DNA of 64,000 nucleotides, taken from the NCBI GenBank assembly GCA_017458005.1, contig JAFTGH010000016.1, positions 1-64,000 on the forward strand. The letters run 5' to 3'. The position numbers were made by a program, and so were the translations under genes. Each line of letters starts with the position of its first letter. The first letter of the stretch is position 1. Under the pieces are notes generated by a model. The model was not told the origin of the DNA, searched no databases, and was given only the letters and a program-made list of their open reading frames with translations. This document shows positions 25,551-32,866 of the stretch, one piece after another. The stretch is from Prevotella sp. (lineage in GTDB: Bacteria > Bacteroidota > Bacteroidia > Bacteroidales > Bacteroidaceae).

Positions 25551-27515
25551 TCATGGTGATGTCGTCGCTCTGTACTGCTCCTTCGGCATGTTGCTTGACG
25601 GCATCGTATACAGCGTCCACATAGTCGCGTGGCGACAGATCGCCTTGTTGTTGGATTGCCTCAAGACCTCTAACAGTTTCTCCTCTCCGAAGAGACCGGC
25701 ACGGATGTCCTCTGCCTCTGTCACCCCATCGGTATAGAGGAAGATGCCGTCGCCAGCCTGCAACTGTGCATGCTCCTCCTCATACTCAAAGCCATCAAAA
25801 ACACCTAGTGGCATATTGACCTTCGGACTTATATAGTCGAAGACGACCGCTCCCTCTTTCTCCCGTCGTAAGACAGGGGCGTTATGCCCCGCATTACAAT
25901 AATCCACCTTTCCTGTCTTCAAGTCGAGTACCCCCAGGAGCATCGTGCAGAACATGTTATAGTCGTTGCCGTCGGCAAGTCCTCTGTTGAGCGCCATGGC
26001 AATCTCGGCAGGAGAACTGGCATACGACGTGATGTTACGGAACAGACTGCGCACCATCGCCATGAACAAGGCGGCAGGGACACCCTTTCCTGAGACATCG
26101 CCCACACAGAAGTAAAGGTGCTCGTCACGAATCAGACAGTCGAACAAGTCGCCTCCCACATCCTTTGCAGGTTTCAGCATGGCATACAGGTCGATATCCG
26201 TACGCTCCGGGAAGGGAGGCATCTGCTTGGGCAGCATCGCCATCTGGATGCCCGACGCCACTTTCAGTTCACTCTCCATACTTGCCTTGCTTGCCGTTGT
26301 CGTTTTCAGTTCCTCCACGTAGTTAGCCAGTGACCGTTGCATCTCCGCGAAGGAGTCGCGGAACTGGCGTACCTCGTCGTGCGTCCTGACCACAGGCAAC
26401 TGTGTCTGGAAATTACCCTTGGCAACCTCCTGTGTCGACTGGGCGATAGTCTTCAAGGGGCGTAGTTGAATATGGATGATGAGATAGGTGACTGCCAAGA
26501 TCAGCAGGAGGGTGACGACTCGGAAGAAAATCATAAAGGCACGTAACTGATTGGGCTTCTCCATGATCTTGCGGGTAGGATAGGTGAAGCCCACCGCCCA
26601 CTGCACTCGTTTCACAGGCGCATAGTAGATGAGGTAGTCGTCATCGTTCTCCTTGTCCTCCGATTCGTCGATATACCGTTTGTCTATCGTGTCCGACCCT
26701 CGCTTGCCTTGCAGCATCCGTTGGGTGAGTTCCAGGAATTCCGTGTCTTTCTTCGAGCGTGCTAACTTCAAGGCATCCACTGACAGGATACTGTTGGAGT
26801 CAGGGTGGCAGATGTATTTCGCATCACGGCTCAGCACACTGATCTGCGAGTACGCATAAGGCTTTGCCTCATTGACGATACGCTGTACCCAGTGCAGGTT
26901 CACATCGGCGCATAACACGGCGTAGATCGCTCCCGTCTCATCGTGCAAGGGGACGGAGTAAGTCACCATCGGTCGTTTGGTAGACATGGAGTCGATGTAG
27001 GGCAGACACCAGTAGCCCTTATCCAGTTTGGTGGTATACACCCAGTTGCTGTCCGTCTCCAGATAGCAGAAGTCATGCTCAGGACCTCCGATCTCATCCT
27101 CCTCGTAAGAGCCGTCAGAGGGGTTGTACACCACCGTTGGGGCGAAGTAGCGACCGTGCTTGGGGAAGAAGTTCTCCTTATAGAGCATGGTGACCGCCTC
27201 GATGTCCTTGTTTGCCACGATCAACTGGCTCAGTAGGGTGTAGACTCCTTGTTCGTCGAAGGCGAGCATATTGGCGTAGGAGGCTGCCGTGTTGACTGCC
27301 GTCTCCACGTTCGACACACGGTTGTCAATCACCGTGATGGCGACATCCATAGCCTTGCTGGCCTGGTAGTGTACCTCTGCGGATACGATGTCCCGTACAT
27401 GGCGTATCTGCCACACACCACCCACCAGCAGTACCAATAGCACAAAGAACTGTATGAGAAACGCAGTCCGTAAGGCAATCGACTCTCTGATGGATTTGGG
27501 AATGAGATGTTTCAT
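25551..27515 (-). CDS. Membrane-bound SpoIIE/RsbU-type PP2C phosphatase with sensor and HAMP domains (C-terminus apparently frameshifted)
   Basis: 654 residues as read. A membrane helix (about 15-37), a large periplasmic Cache-like sensor (about 40-325), a second helix (about 330-352) and a HAMP domain (about 352-405) lead to a PP2C phosphatase domain (LKPAKDVGGDLFDC, CVGDVSGKGVPAALFMAMV, NAGHNAPVL, LYTDGVTEA). Such proteins dephosphorylate anti-sigma antagonists or similar partners in response to an external signal. The last ~37 residues do not look like the family. Another frame from about 25640 to 25519 restores SPRDYV... and the metal-binding motif SDDITMMLVEY. So the gene probably ends at 25519, or is inactivated. 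A small sigma factor gene lies nearby at 28898, divergent. Confidence 0.9.
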   Translation of the reverse strand: MKHLIPKSIRESIALRTAFLIQFFVLLVLLVGGVWQIRHVRDIVSAEVHYQASKAMDVAITVIDNRVSNVETAVNTAASYANMLAFDEQGVYTLLSQLIVANKDIEAVTMLYKENFFPKHGRYFAPTVVYNPSDGSYEEDEIGGPEHDFCYLETDSNWVYTTKLDKGYWCLPYIDSMSTKRPMVTYSVPLHDETGAIYAVLCADVNLHWVQRIVNEAKPYAYSQISVLSRDAKYICHPDSNSILSVDALKLARSKKDTEFLELTQRMLQGKRGSDTIDKRYIDESEDKENDDDYLIYYAPVKRVQWAVGFTYPTRKIMEKPNQLRAFMIFFRVVTLLLILAVTYLIIHIQLRPLKTIAQSTQEVAKGNFQTQLPVVRTHDEVRQFRDSFAEMQRSLANYVEELKTTTASKASMESELKVASGIQMAMLPKQMPPFPERTDIDLYAMLKPAKDVGGDLFDCLIRDEHLYFCVGDVSGKGVPAALFMAMVRSLFRNITSYASSPAEIAMALNRGLADGNDYNMFCTMLLGVLDLKTGKVDYCNAGHNAPVLRREKEGAVVFDYISPKVNMPLGVFDGFEYEEEHAQLQAGDGIFLYTDGVTEAEDIRAGLFGEEKLLEVLRQSNNKAICRHATMWTLYTMPSSNMPKEQYRATTSP

Positions 27516-27529
27516 TGACTTGATGTTCG

Positions 27530-28804
27530 TTATTTCTTGGTTAGTCTCGCATACGGCTGTCCCATCAGCGAGAGATCGTTGTTATGGCACAGTTCCACCT
27601 CCACGCCTTTCTGGAAGATCAGGACGATGTCAGAGCCGCCAAACTGGAAGAAGCCCATCTCGTCGCCCCGCTTCAGAGTCTGTCCGACATGCAGAGAGGG
27701 AATCCAGTTGCAACTGCATATCTGCGACATGCCCACCGGCAGCATTGCCACCAGTCCGTAGTCCTCCGTCTCGATGATGGCGCAGGAGCGTGTCTCCACC
27801 ATCTGGAAACCGATATCGTTGACGTAGTAGTAGAGTTTCTGCTCGTTATCCCACAGCGTATAGCCGCCCCCAGCCGATACCCCAGGGATGGTGCGCAGTT
27901 CTTTCAGGATGCCGTCGACAGGGGCATGATATCGATGGTAGCAGTTGACATCGAGGAACGTATGGGTCAGCGTTCCCCCAGCAAAGGCATCCTTGTAGGG
28001 GGAGTTCTCTCCGATAAGTCCTGCGATGTCGGAGATCATCGCCGTCTTGATCTGCAACCGCTCCTCAGGGGTATACACCAACTGGTTATCATCGCTGATA
28101 GCCCAAGTGCCTTTCGGATAGGAGTCGGCAGGCAACACCACCTCTGTGTCGGAGATAGGACGCACGTCGGGTGACACCAGACTGCGGGCAAAGAACTCGT
28201 TGAAAGTCTTCCATTGGTTGCCCTCGCCATACCATCCTTCCATGAAGCCCCAGTCAGGGTCGGATGCCACCATGTTATAATATGTGTCGTTCCAACTGTC
28301 CGTTGTCGACAGCCAGTCGCCCCAGGAGTTGCTATAGGTGGACAGCCAAGAGGCGAATGGTTCCACAAACTCCACCGTGGGATAGAAATAGCCCCTGTCA
28401 CGCAACTCGTCCAACGGCTGGTCGACCACAAACCAGAAATAGCCGATGCCCTGGTCGGTACGCCCATAGAGGGAGTGTCCATAGTCGTTGGGGGCAGGCA
28501 GCATCATCACCTCCCAAGGCAGGCAGCGCACGTTCCTGTCGATGAAGTCGTAGAACTCCTCCAAGGTCTGTGCGGGGTTATACTGGCGGTCAGGGTTGAT
28601 CTTGGCAGCCTGACGGATGGCATGCTCCAGCAATTGCTTGACTTCCGTGTTCGTCTCACAGATCATCATAAGTTGTTGCGCCGCCTCCGTATGGAGGTCC
28701 CTGTCGCCTCTACCTGTCGTCTCGTCATCCTGACAGCCGGTCAGCAGCAAGGGAATCACCAGCAATAGGTACCAAAGATTCCTGAGTTGTTTTTGTTTGG
28801 TCAT
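27530..28804 (-). CDS. Lipoprotein related to phosphatidylserine decarboxylase
   Basis: 424 residues from the ATG at 28804 (a GTG one codon earlier is less likely). A lipobox LLLTGC (Cys about 24) marks it as a lipoprotein. The C-terminal half resembles the phosphatidylserine decarboxylase family: a THTFLDVNCYHRYHAPVDG segment matches the family's FYLxxxDYHRxHxP region. FQFGGSDIVLIFQ (Ser near residue 391) matches the LGST-type self-cleavage site that yields the pyruvoyl cofactor, with GGSD here. Known PSD enzymes are inner-membrane proteins without a lipid anchor, so an envelope-located homologue is unusual and its substrate is unknown. It heads a three-gene operon. Confidence 0.82.
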   Translation of the reverse strand: MTKQKQLRNLWYLLLVIPLLLTGCQDDETTGRGDRDLHTEAAQQLMMICETNTEVKQLLEHAIRQAAKINPDRQYNPAQTLEEFYDFIDRNVRCLPWEVMMLPAPNDYGHSLYGRTDQGIGYFWFVVDQPLDELRDRGYFYPTVEFVEPFASWLSTYSNSWGDWLSTTDSWNDTYYNMVASDPDWGFMEGWYGEGNQWKTFNEFFARSLVSPDVRPISDTEVVLPADSYPKGTWAISDDNQLVYTPEERLQIKTAMISDIAGLIGENSPYKDAFAGGTLTHTFLDVNCYHRYHAPVDGILKELRTIPGVSAGGGYTLWDNEQKLYYYVNDIGFQMVETRSCAIIETEDYGLVAMLPVGMSQICSCNWIPSLHVGQTLKRGDEMGFFQFGGSDIVLIFQKGVEVELCHNNDLSLMGQPYARLTKK

Positions 28805-28821
28805 CACATTGAATTTGCATA

Positions 28822-28829
28822 CAAAGGTA
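28822..28829 (-). promoter_or_regulatory. -7 promoter box of the PSD-like lipoprotein operon
   Basis: The minus strand reads TACCTTTG, 17 bases before the ATG at 28804. It is divergent from the sigma-factor promoter at 28874-28881. Confidence 0.6.
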
Positions 28830-28873
28830 CAAAGAAATTTTGAGATTTAGCAAGTTTTCTGCTTGGAAATGAC

Positions 28874-28881
28874 TATCTTTG
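28874..28881 (+). promoter_or_regulatory. -7 promoter box of the sigma-factor gene
   Basis: TATCTTTG ends seven bases before a first ATG (28889) and 16 before a second (28898). Transcription should start within a few bases of the first ATG, so the second is the safer start codon. Confidence 0.6.
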
Positions 28882-28897
28882 CACCCAAATGGGAAAA

Positions 28898-29461
28898 ATG
28901 AATCATACAAAAGAAGAACACCGCGACGAGTTGATCCAGAAGAATATGGGGTATGTCGTGACGCTGGCACGGCAATACACCTCCGAGTTGTTGAGTACCG
29001 ATGACCTCATCAGTGAGGGAAGTATCGGACTCATCAAGGCAGCGGAGAAATACGACCCCAGCAGAGGAAAGCCCTTTGTCACTTTCGCAGCCCCTTATAT
29101 CCGCCATAGCATCGAGGAGGCTATCCGTAAGGTGACGGGCGAGATTCCTGTGCTCTCTACCGATGAGTCGCTGCCCGTGGGCTCGAAAAACAACTATACC
29201 CTGTTGAACGTGCTGGAGGACACGGATGCGAAGAAGGCTGACCTCGATTTGGAGCAGGCTTCTCTCTCCGATGACCTTATCCGTGCCATTGTCGTGCTTA
29301 ACGAGCGAGAACAGGCTGTCGTCAAAGGTTTCTTCGGTATTGGCGGCGAGCGTAAGACCATGGCGGAGATCGGTGTGGAACTCGGACTGAAACGGGAACG
29401 GGTGCGCCAGATTCGTGACAAAGCGGTGCGGAAACTCCGTAAGGCTTCTATTGAGAAATAA
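28898..29461 (+). CDS. Small sigma-70 family RNA polymerase sigma factor
   Basis: 187 residues from the ATG at 28898 (MNHTKEEHRDEL); an ATG at 28889 would add three residues. Region 2 (KNMGYVVTLARQY, DLISEGSIGLIKAAEKYDP, FVTFAAPYIRHSIEEAIRK) and region 4 (LNEREQAVVKGFFGIGG, TMAEIGVELGLKRERVRQIR) are both present, with a short linker. It resembles primary-type sigma factors cut down to regions 2 and 4 rather than an ECF factor. Target promoters are unknown. The RsbU-like phosphatase operon lies next to it in divergent orientation, but no anti-sigma factor or antagonist gene is visible. Confidence 0.9.
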   Translation: MNHTKEEHRDELIQKNMGYVVTLARQYTSELLSTDDLISEGSIGLIKAAEKYDPSRGKPFVTFAAPYIRHSIEEAIRKVTGEIPVLSTDESLPVGSKNNYTLLNVLEDTDAKKADLDLEQASLSDDLIRAIVVLNEREQAVVKGFFGIGGERKTMAEIGVELGLKRERVRQIRDKAVRKLRKASIEK

Positions 29462-29478
29462 CTAAAACCACTAAGATA

Positions 29479-31800
29479 ATGAGACTTTTCCTTCTTGCTG
29501 TCTGCACTCTCCTGAGTGTGGCAAATGCCTCCGCACAGCGTGAGACCGTATTGCTGAACAACGACTGGACTTTCCATCTGGGCGATGCCGCCTCGATGCA
29601 ACAGGACTTCACCCATGGCACCGAGTATTTTACCTATCGCGCCAAGGCGATCGGGCAGAACAAAGGACCAGTTGCCGTTGACTTCAACGACTCCACATGG
29701 ACGCATGTCAACCTGCCTCACGACTGGGTGGTTGACCTGCCTTATGATGGTAAGGCAAGTCATTCGCATGGCTATAAGCAGGTGGGATGGAAATATCCGC
29801 AGAACTCCATCGGTTGGTATCGTAAGCACTTCACCGTTGACAAGCAGGATGAGGGAAAGGCTATCAGCATCCGTTTCGGAGGTATCTTCCGTAACGCACA
29901 GGTGTTCTGCAACGGCTTCTATCTGGGTACGGAGCCCAGTGGCTATGCCTCTCAGGAGTATAACGTCTCCGAGTACCTGAACTATGGGGGCGACAACCTC
30001 ATCACCGTGCGCTGCGATGCCATGACAGAGGAGGGATGGTACTATGAGGGCGCGGGTATCTATCGTGACGTGTGGCTCGTCAAGAAAGACGCAGGCAGTC
30101 ATATCGATGATGTCTTCTACACGTGGAGAGACGGAGTGCTGAAAGTGAAGGTGGAGGCAACCGTTGACTATCAGAATATTCTTTATAATCAAGAGGGCGC
30201 CGTGGTGGCAACAGGTAAGGAGACACTCACCGTTCCGCAGCCACATTTGTGGAGCGACAAGAGTCCTTATCTCTATACGCTCAAGACGGTGACGGCGGAC
30301 GGCAAGGATGCCGTCTATACCAAGGTGGGTCTGCGCACCATCACCTTCGACGCGAAGGAGGGCGTGCGCCTGAATGGGGAGCCCTTCAAGTTCAAGGGCG
30401 CAGACATGCACCTCGACCATCCAGGGGTAGGTGTCGCCGTCAGCAAGGAACTGTGGATCTATCGCATCAACAAACTCCGTGCGTTAGGGATGAACGCTAT
30501 CCGTTGGTCGCACAACCCTGCCTCTGATGTGATGTTGGATGTCTGCGACTCATTAGGTGTGCTCTGTATTGACGAGAACCGCCTGATGGGTACCAATCAG
30601 GAGCATTACGACCTGTTGCGCCGTATGATTGTCGACCATCGTAACCACCCGTCTGTGGCACTGTGGAGCATCGGTAACGAGGAGTGGTGGATAGAGAGCG
30701 GTGACAAGGGCGAGAAGATAGCCCGTGCGATGATCGACTATGCCCGTACCATCGACGACTCCCGCCTGTATACCTATGGTAACAGCGGTGGCTTTGGCAT
30801 CGTCAAGCAGGTGGATGTCCATGGCTATAACTATATCGTGCAGAATGATGTCGACAACCGCCATAAGGCTTATCCTGACTGGGTAGTGGTAGGCACGGAG
30901 GAGACGAGTGCCTGTGGCACCCGTAATGTCTATGCCACCGACTCCCTCAAGGGCTGGATGGAGAGTATCAATATGGCTGGTGAAGAGCGTAGCAACGGTG
31001 AGAAGAATGTCATCGAGCGTGGCTGGAAATTCTACCGTGACAATATCTGGGCTGGCGGACTCTTCTATTGGACGGGTTTTGACTACCGTGGGGAGCCGAA
31101 TCCCATGGTGTGGCCCGCTACAGGTAGCCAGTTTGGTATTCTCGACTACTGCGGTTTTCCCAAGGACGAGGCGTATTATTTGAAGGCGGCATGGACCGAT
31201 CAGCCCGTGCTCCATATCTTTCCCCACTGGAATCTGAAGGGTTGGGATGGCAAGGAGATAGAGGTGTGGGCATACTCCAATCTGGACGAGGTGGAGTTGC
31301 TGCAAGATGGCAAGTCACTCGGCAGACAGGCTCTCAGCAAGGACGGGCACCTTGTCTGGAAGACGACCTACCGCCCGGGTAAGTTAGTCGCCTATGGCTA
31401 TCGTAACGGCAAACGTGTCATCACGGAACGTGTCGAGACAACAGGTGCCGCAGTGCGTGTCGAGGCTTCCGTCAGCAAGTCAACGCTCCGTCATGACGGA
31501 CAGGATGTCGTGGTCGTCGACCTCACGCTGAAGGATCAGAAGGGGCGTTATGTGCCTGATGCCTGCGACCAGTTGCAGGTCAGTGTCATGGGTGATGCCG
31601 AGATTCTCGGCTGGGGCAATGGCGATCCGGGTTATAAGGTCGCTGAGCGTCCGCAAGGCTCCGACCGTCAGATAGCGACAATTCCCGCTTTTATGGGTAA
31701 TGCCCAACTGCTCATCCGTGGTCTCGCCCGTTCCACCGACAGCCCCGTTACCATCACCATCCGACTTCCTCAAGGAGGCAATACGGTTGTTAGACTATAA
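29479..31800 (+). CDS. Secreted glycoside hydrolase family 2 (beta-galactosidase type)
   Basis: 773 residues with a signal peptide (about 1-20, ending ASAQ). GH2 domains follow in order: sugar-binding sandwich (NDWTFHLGD ... LPHDWVVDLPYD), immunoglobulin-like domain, and the TIM barrel (LNGEPFKFKGADMHLDHPG; NAIRWSHNPAS). The acid/base Glu is in WSIGNEEWW and the nucleophile Glu is expected in VVVGTEETSACG. A C-terminal extension with DUF4982-like and Ig-like parts ends the protein. Members release terminal beta-galactose or related sugars from plant or host glycans in the periplasm. It starts 17 bases after the sigma-factor gene. Confidence 0.93.
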   Translation: MRLFLLAVCTLLSVANASAQRETVLLNNDWTFHLGDAASMQQDFTHGTEYFTYRAKAIGQNKGPVAVDFNDSTWTHVNLPHDWVVDLPYDGKASHSHGYKQVGWKYPQNSIGWYRKHFTVDKQDEGKAISIRFGGIFRNAQVFCNGFYLGTEPSGYASQEYNVSEYLNYGGDNLITVRCDAMTEEGWYYEGAGIYRDVWLVKKDAGSHIDDVFYTWRDGVLKVKVEATVDYQNILYNQEGAVVATGKETLTVPQPHLWSDKSPYLYTLKTVTADGKDAVYTKVGLRTITFDAKEGVRLNGEPFKFKGADMHLDHPGVGVAVSKELWIYRINKLRALGMNAIRWSHNPASDVMLDVCDSLGVLCIDENRLMGTNQEHYDLLRRMIVDHRNHPSVALWSIGNEEWWIESGDKGEKIARAMIDYARTIDDSRLYTYGNSGGFGIVKQVDVHGYNYIVQNDVDNRHKAYPDWVVVGTEETSACGTRNVYATDSLKGWMESINMAGEERSNGEKNVIERGWKFYRDNIWAGGLFYWTGFDYRGEPNPMVWPATGSQFGILDYCGFPKDEAYYLKAAWTDQPVLHIFPHWNLKGWDGKEIEVWAYSNLDEVELLQDGKSLGRQALSKDGHLVWKTTYRPGKLVAYGYRNGKRVITERVETTGAAVRVEASVSKSTLRHDGQDVVVVDLTLKDQKGRYVPDACDQLQVSVMGDAEILGWGNGDPGYKVAERPQGSDRQIATIPAFMGNAQLLIRGLARSTDSPVTITIRLPQGGNTVVRL

Positions 31801-31892
31801 ACCATATCCTCGCACCACAAGTCAGTTGCGATAGATCGGGGTACCTTTAAAGAGTTCTTTTATGTTAAAAATAAAAGAAAGTGCGGAAAATG

Positions 31893-31908
31893 TTCCCAAA
31901 TTTGGGAA
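31893..31908. promoter_or_regulatory. Palindromic operator of the higBA promoter
   Basis: TTCCCAAATTTGGGAA is a perfect 16-bp palindrome nine bases upstream of the -7 box (31917-31924), where it would overlap polymerase contacts. Antitoxins of the HigA type usually repress their own promoter by binding such a site. Confidence 0.7.
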
Positions 31909-31916
31909 TTATTTTG

Positions 31917-31924
31917 TAACTTTG
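31917..31924 (+). promoter_or_regulatory. -7 promoter box of higBA
   Basis: TAACTTTG fits TAnnTTTG and lies 22 bases before the higB ATG, directly downstream of the palindrome. Confidence 0.6.
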
Positions 31925-31946
31925 CCGCAGAATCACAAATAAAACT

Positions 31947-32267
31947 ATGCAAATAGTCTTTGAAGATACTGATTTAGAGGAGTTGATCACAACGGGGCGC
32001 AATAGCAAGTACAAGAAGTATACCCGCAACGCAAAGTTTATGAAGGCACTCGCCACAGCATATAACTATTTGCGATTGTCAGAACGTACTAACGACCTTC
32101 GTTCTATCTCTTTCCTCCACTATGAACAACTTGCAGGAACCAACGGATTGAGTTCTATCAGAGTTGTAAATGGAATGGTGGAGCGCATACTATTCCGTGA
32201 GTTTGAAGGCGGAATCAAAATAATAGTTTTGAGTTTAGATGATACACACTATGGCAACAAGAAATGA
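31947..32267 (+). CDS. higB: HigB-like toxin (RelE/ParE superfamily)
   Basis: 106 residues, basic. The sequence follows the HigB plan: TGRNSKYKKYTRNAKFMKALATAYNYLR, then LHYEQLAG and a C-terminal strand ending FREFEGGIKIIVLSLDDTHYG. HigB toxins cleave mRNA on the ribosome. The toxin gene precedes the antitoxin gene, the order typical of higBA and reversed relative to relBE. It overlaps the antitoxin frame by 17 bases (29 if the earlier ATG is used). A perfect palindrome lies in its promoter. Confidence 0.85.
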   Translation: MQIVFEDTDLEELITTGRNSKYKKYTRNAKFMKALATAYNYLRLSERTNDLRSISFLHYEQLAGTNGLSSIRVVNGMVERILFREFEGGIKIIVLSLDDTHYGNKK

Positions 32268-32628
32268 TAATCCAGTACCTTTTATGGCTGTACATCCAGG
32301 AATGATGATTAAGCCTGAACTTGAAGAACGAGGAATCAGTCAAAAGGATTTCGCCAAGATGCTTGGCACGCAACCTTCGCATCTGAGCGAAGTGCTTAAT
32401 GGGAAACGAGCACTTTCGACGGAATTGGCGATGAAGATAGAAGAAGTGATAGGGCTACCTGCAAAGATTCTGCTATCAGCCCAAGCACAATATGATGTAG
32501 AGACCCTTAACACTCATGCGGCAAAAGCAGACAGTCAGCATGAGACCGTAGCAATTACCATCCCAATTCATGACCATAACCTGCTCCGTGAAATTGTCCG
32601 TCGTTTCGGTTGGGCATGTGTTTTGTAA
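32251..32628 (+). CDS. higA: HigA-like antitoxin, XRE helix-turn-helix
   Basis: 125 residues from the ATG at 32251; an in-frame ATG at 32239 would add four. The HTH is clear: HPGMMIKPELEERGISQKDF, then AKMLGTQPSHLSEVLNGKRALS and IEEVIGLPAKILLSAQAQYD. The C-terminal part (HETVAITIPIHDHNLLREIV) probably binds and neutralises HigB. It probably represses the operon through the palindrome at 31893-31908. The 238 bases after it (32629-32866) hold no gene, only short repeats and the promoter of the next gene. Confidence 0.87.
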   Translation: MATRNDNPVPFMAVHPGMMIKPELEERGISQKDFAKMLGTQPSHLSEVLNGKRALSTELAMKIEEVIGLPAKILLSAQAQYDVETLNTHAAKADSQHETVAITIPIHDHNLLREIVRRFGWACVL

Positions 32629-32699
32629 TCTATCACAATAACACTCACCGCTCTGAATCTTTCAAAGTGAATGAAGCGGTCTTCACCGAGGCACCGCCT

Positions 32700-32738
32700 A
32701 CCACATTTGTGGTATGAGATGTCTAACACATTTGTAGT
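32700..32738. repeat. Two related palindromic sites upstream of the adhesin-like gene
   Basis: ACCACATTTGTGGT (32700-32713) is an inverted repeat with a two-base centre; AACACATTTGTAGT (32725-32738) is a degenerate copy 25 bp further on. The pair lies about 60-100 bases upstream of the -7 box at 32798 and could be a tandem operator. Confidence 0.55.
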
Positions 32739-32797
32739 AAATTTGCGTTTTTTGTAAAAAAATGACACGAAAGTTTGTGAGTTTTGTTGAAAAGTGT

Positions 32798-32805
32798 TAC
32801 CTTTG
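32798..32805 (+). promoter_or_regulatory. Promoter of the adhesin-like T9SS cargo gene
   Basis: TACCTTTG at 32798-32805 is preceded by TTTG at 32774-32777, a spacing of 20 bases that fits the Bacteroidetes -33/-7 consensus well. The leader is about 58 bases and A/T-rich. Confidence 0.65.
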
Positions 32806-32866
32806 CACTCGTGTTTTCGAAAAATTAGTGATTTGAATTTATATTATTAACCAATCTTAATTAAGT

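Noticed and set aside
29194..30420. 408-codon frame antisense to the sigma factor and GH2 genes
   Set aside because: Shadow frame over two clearly identified genes.
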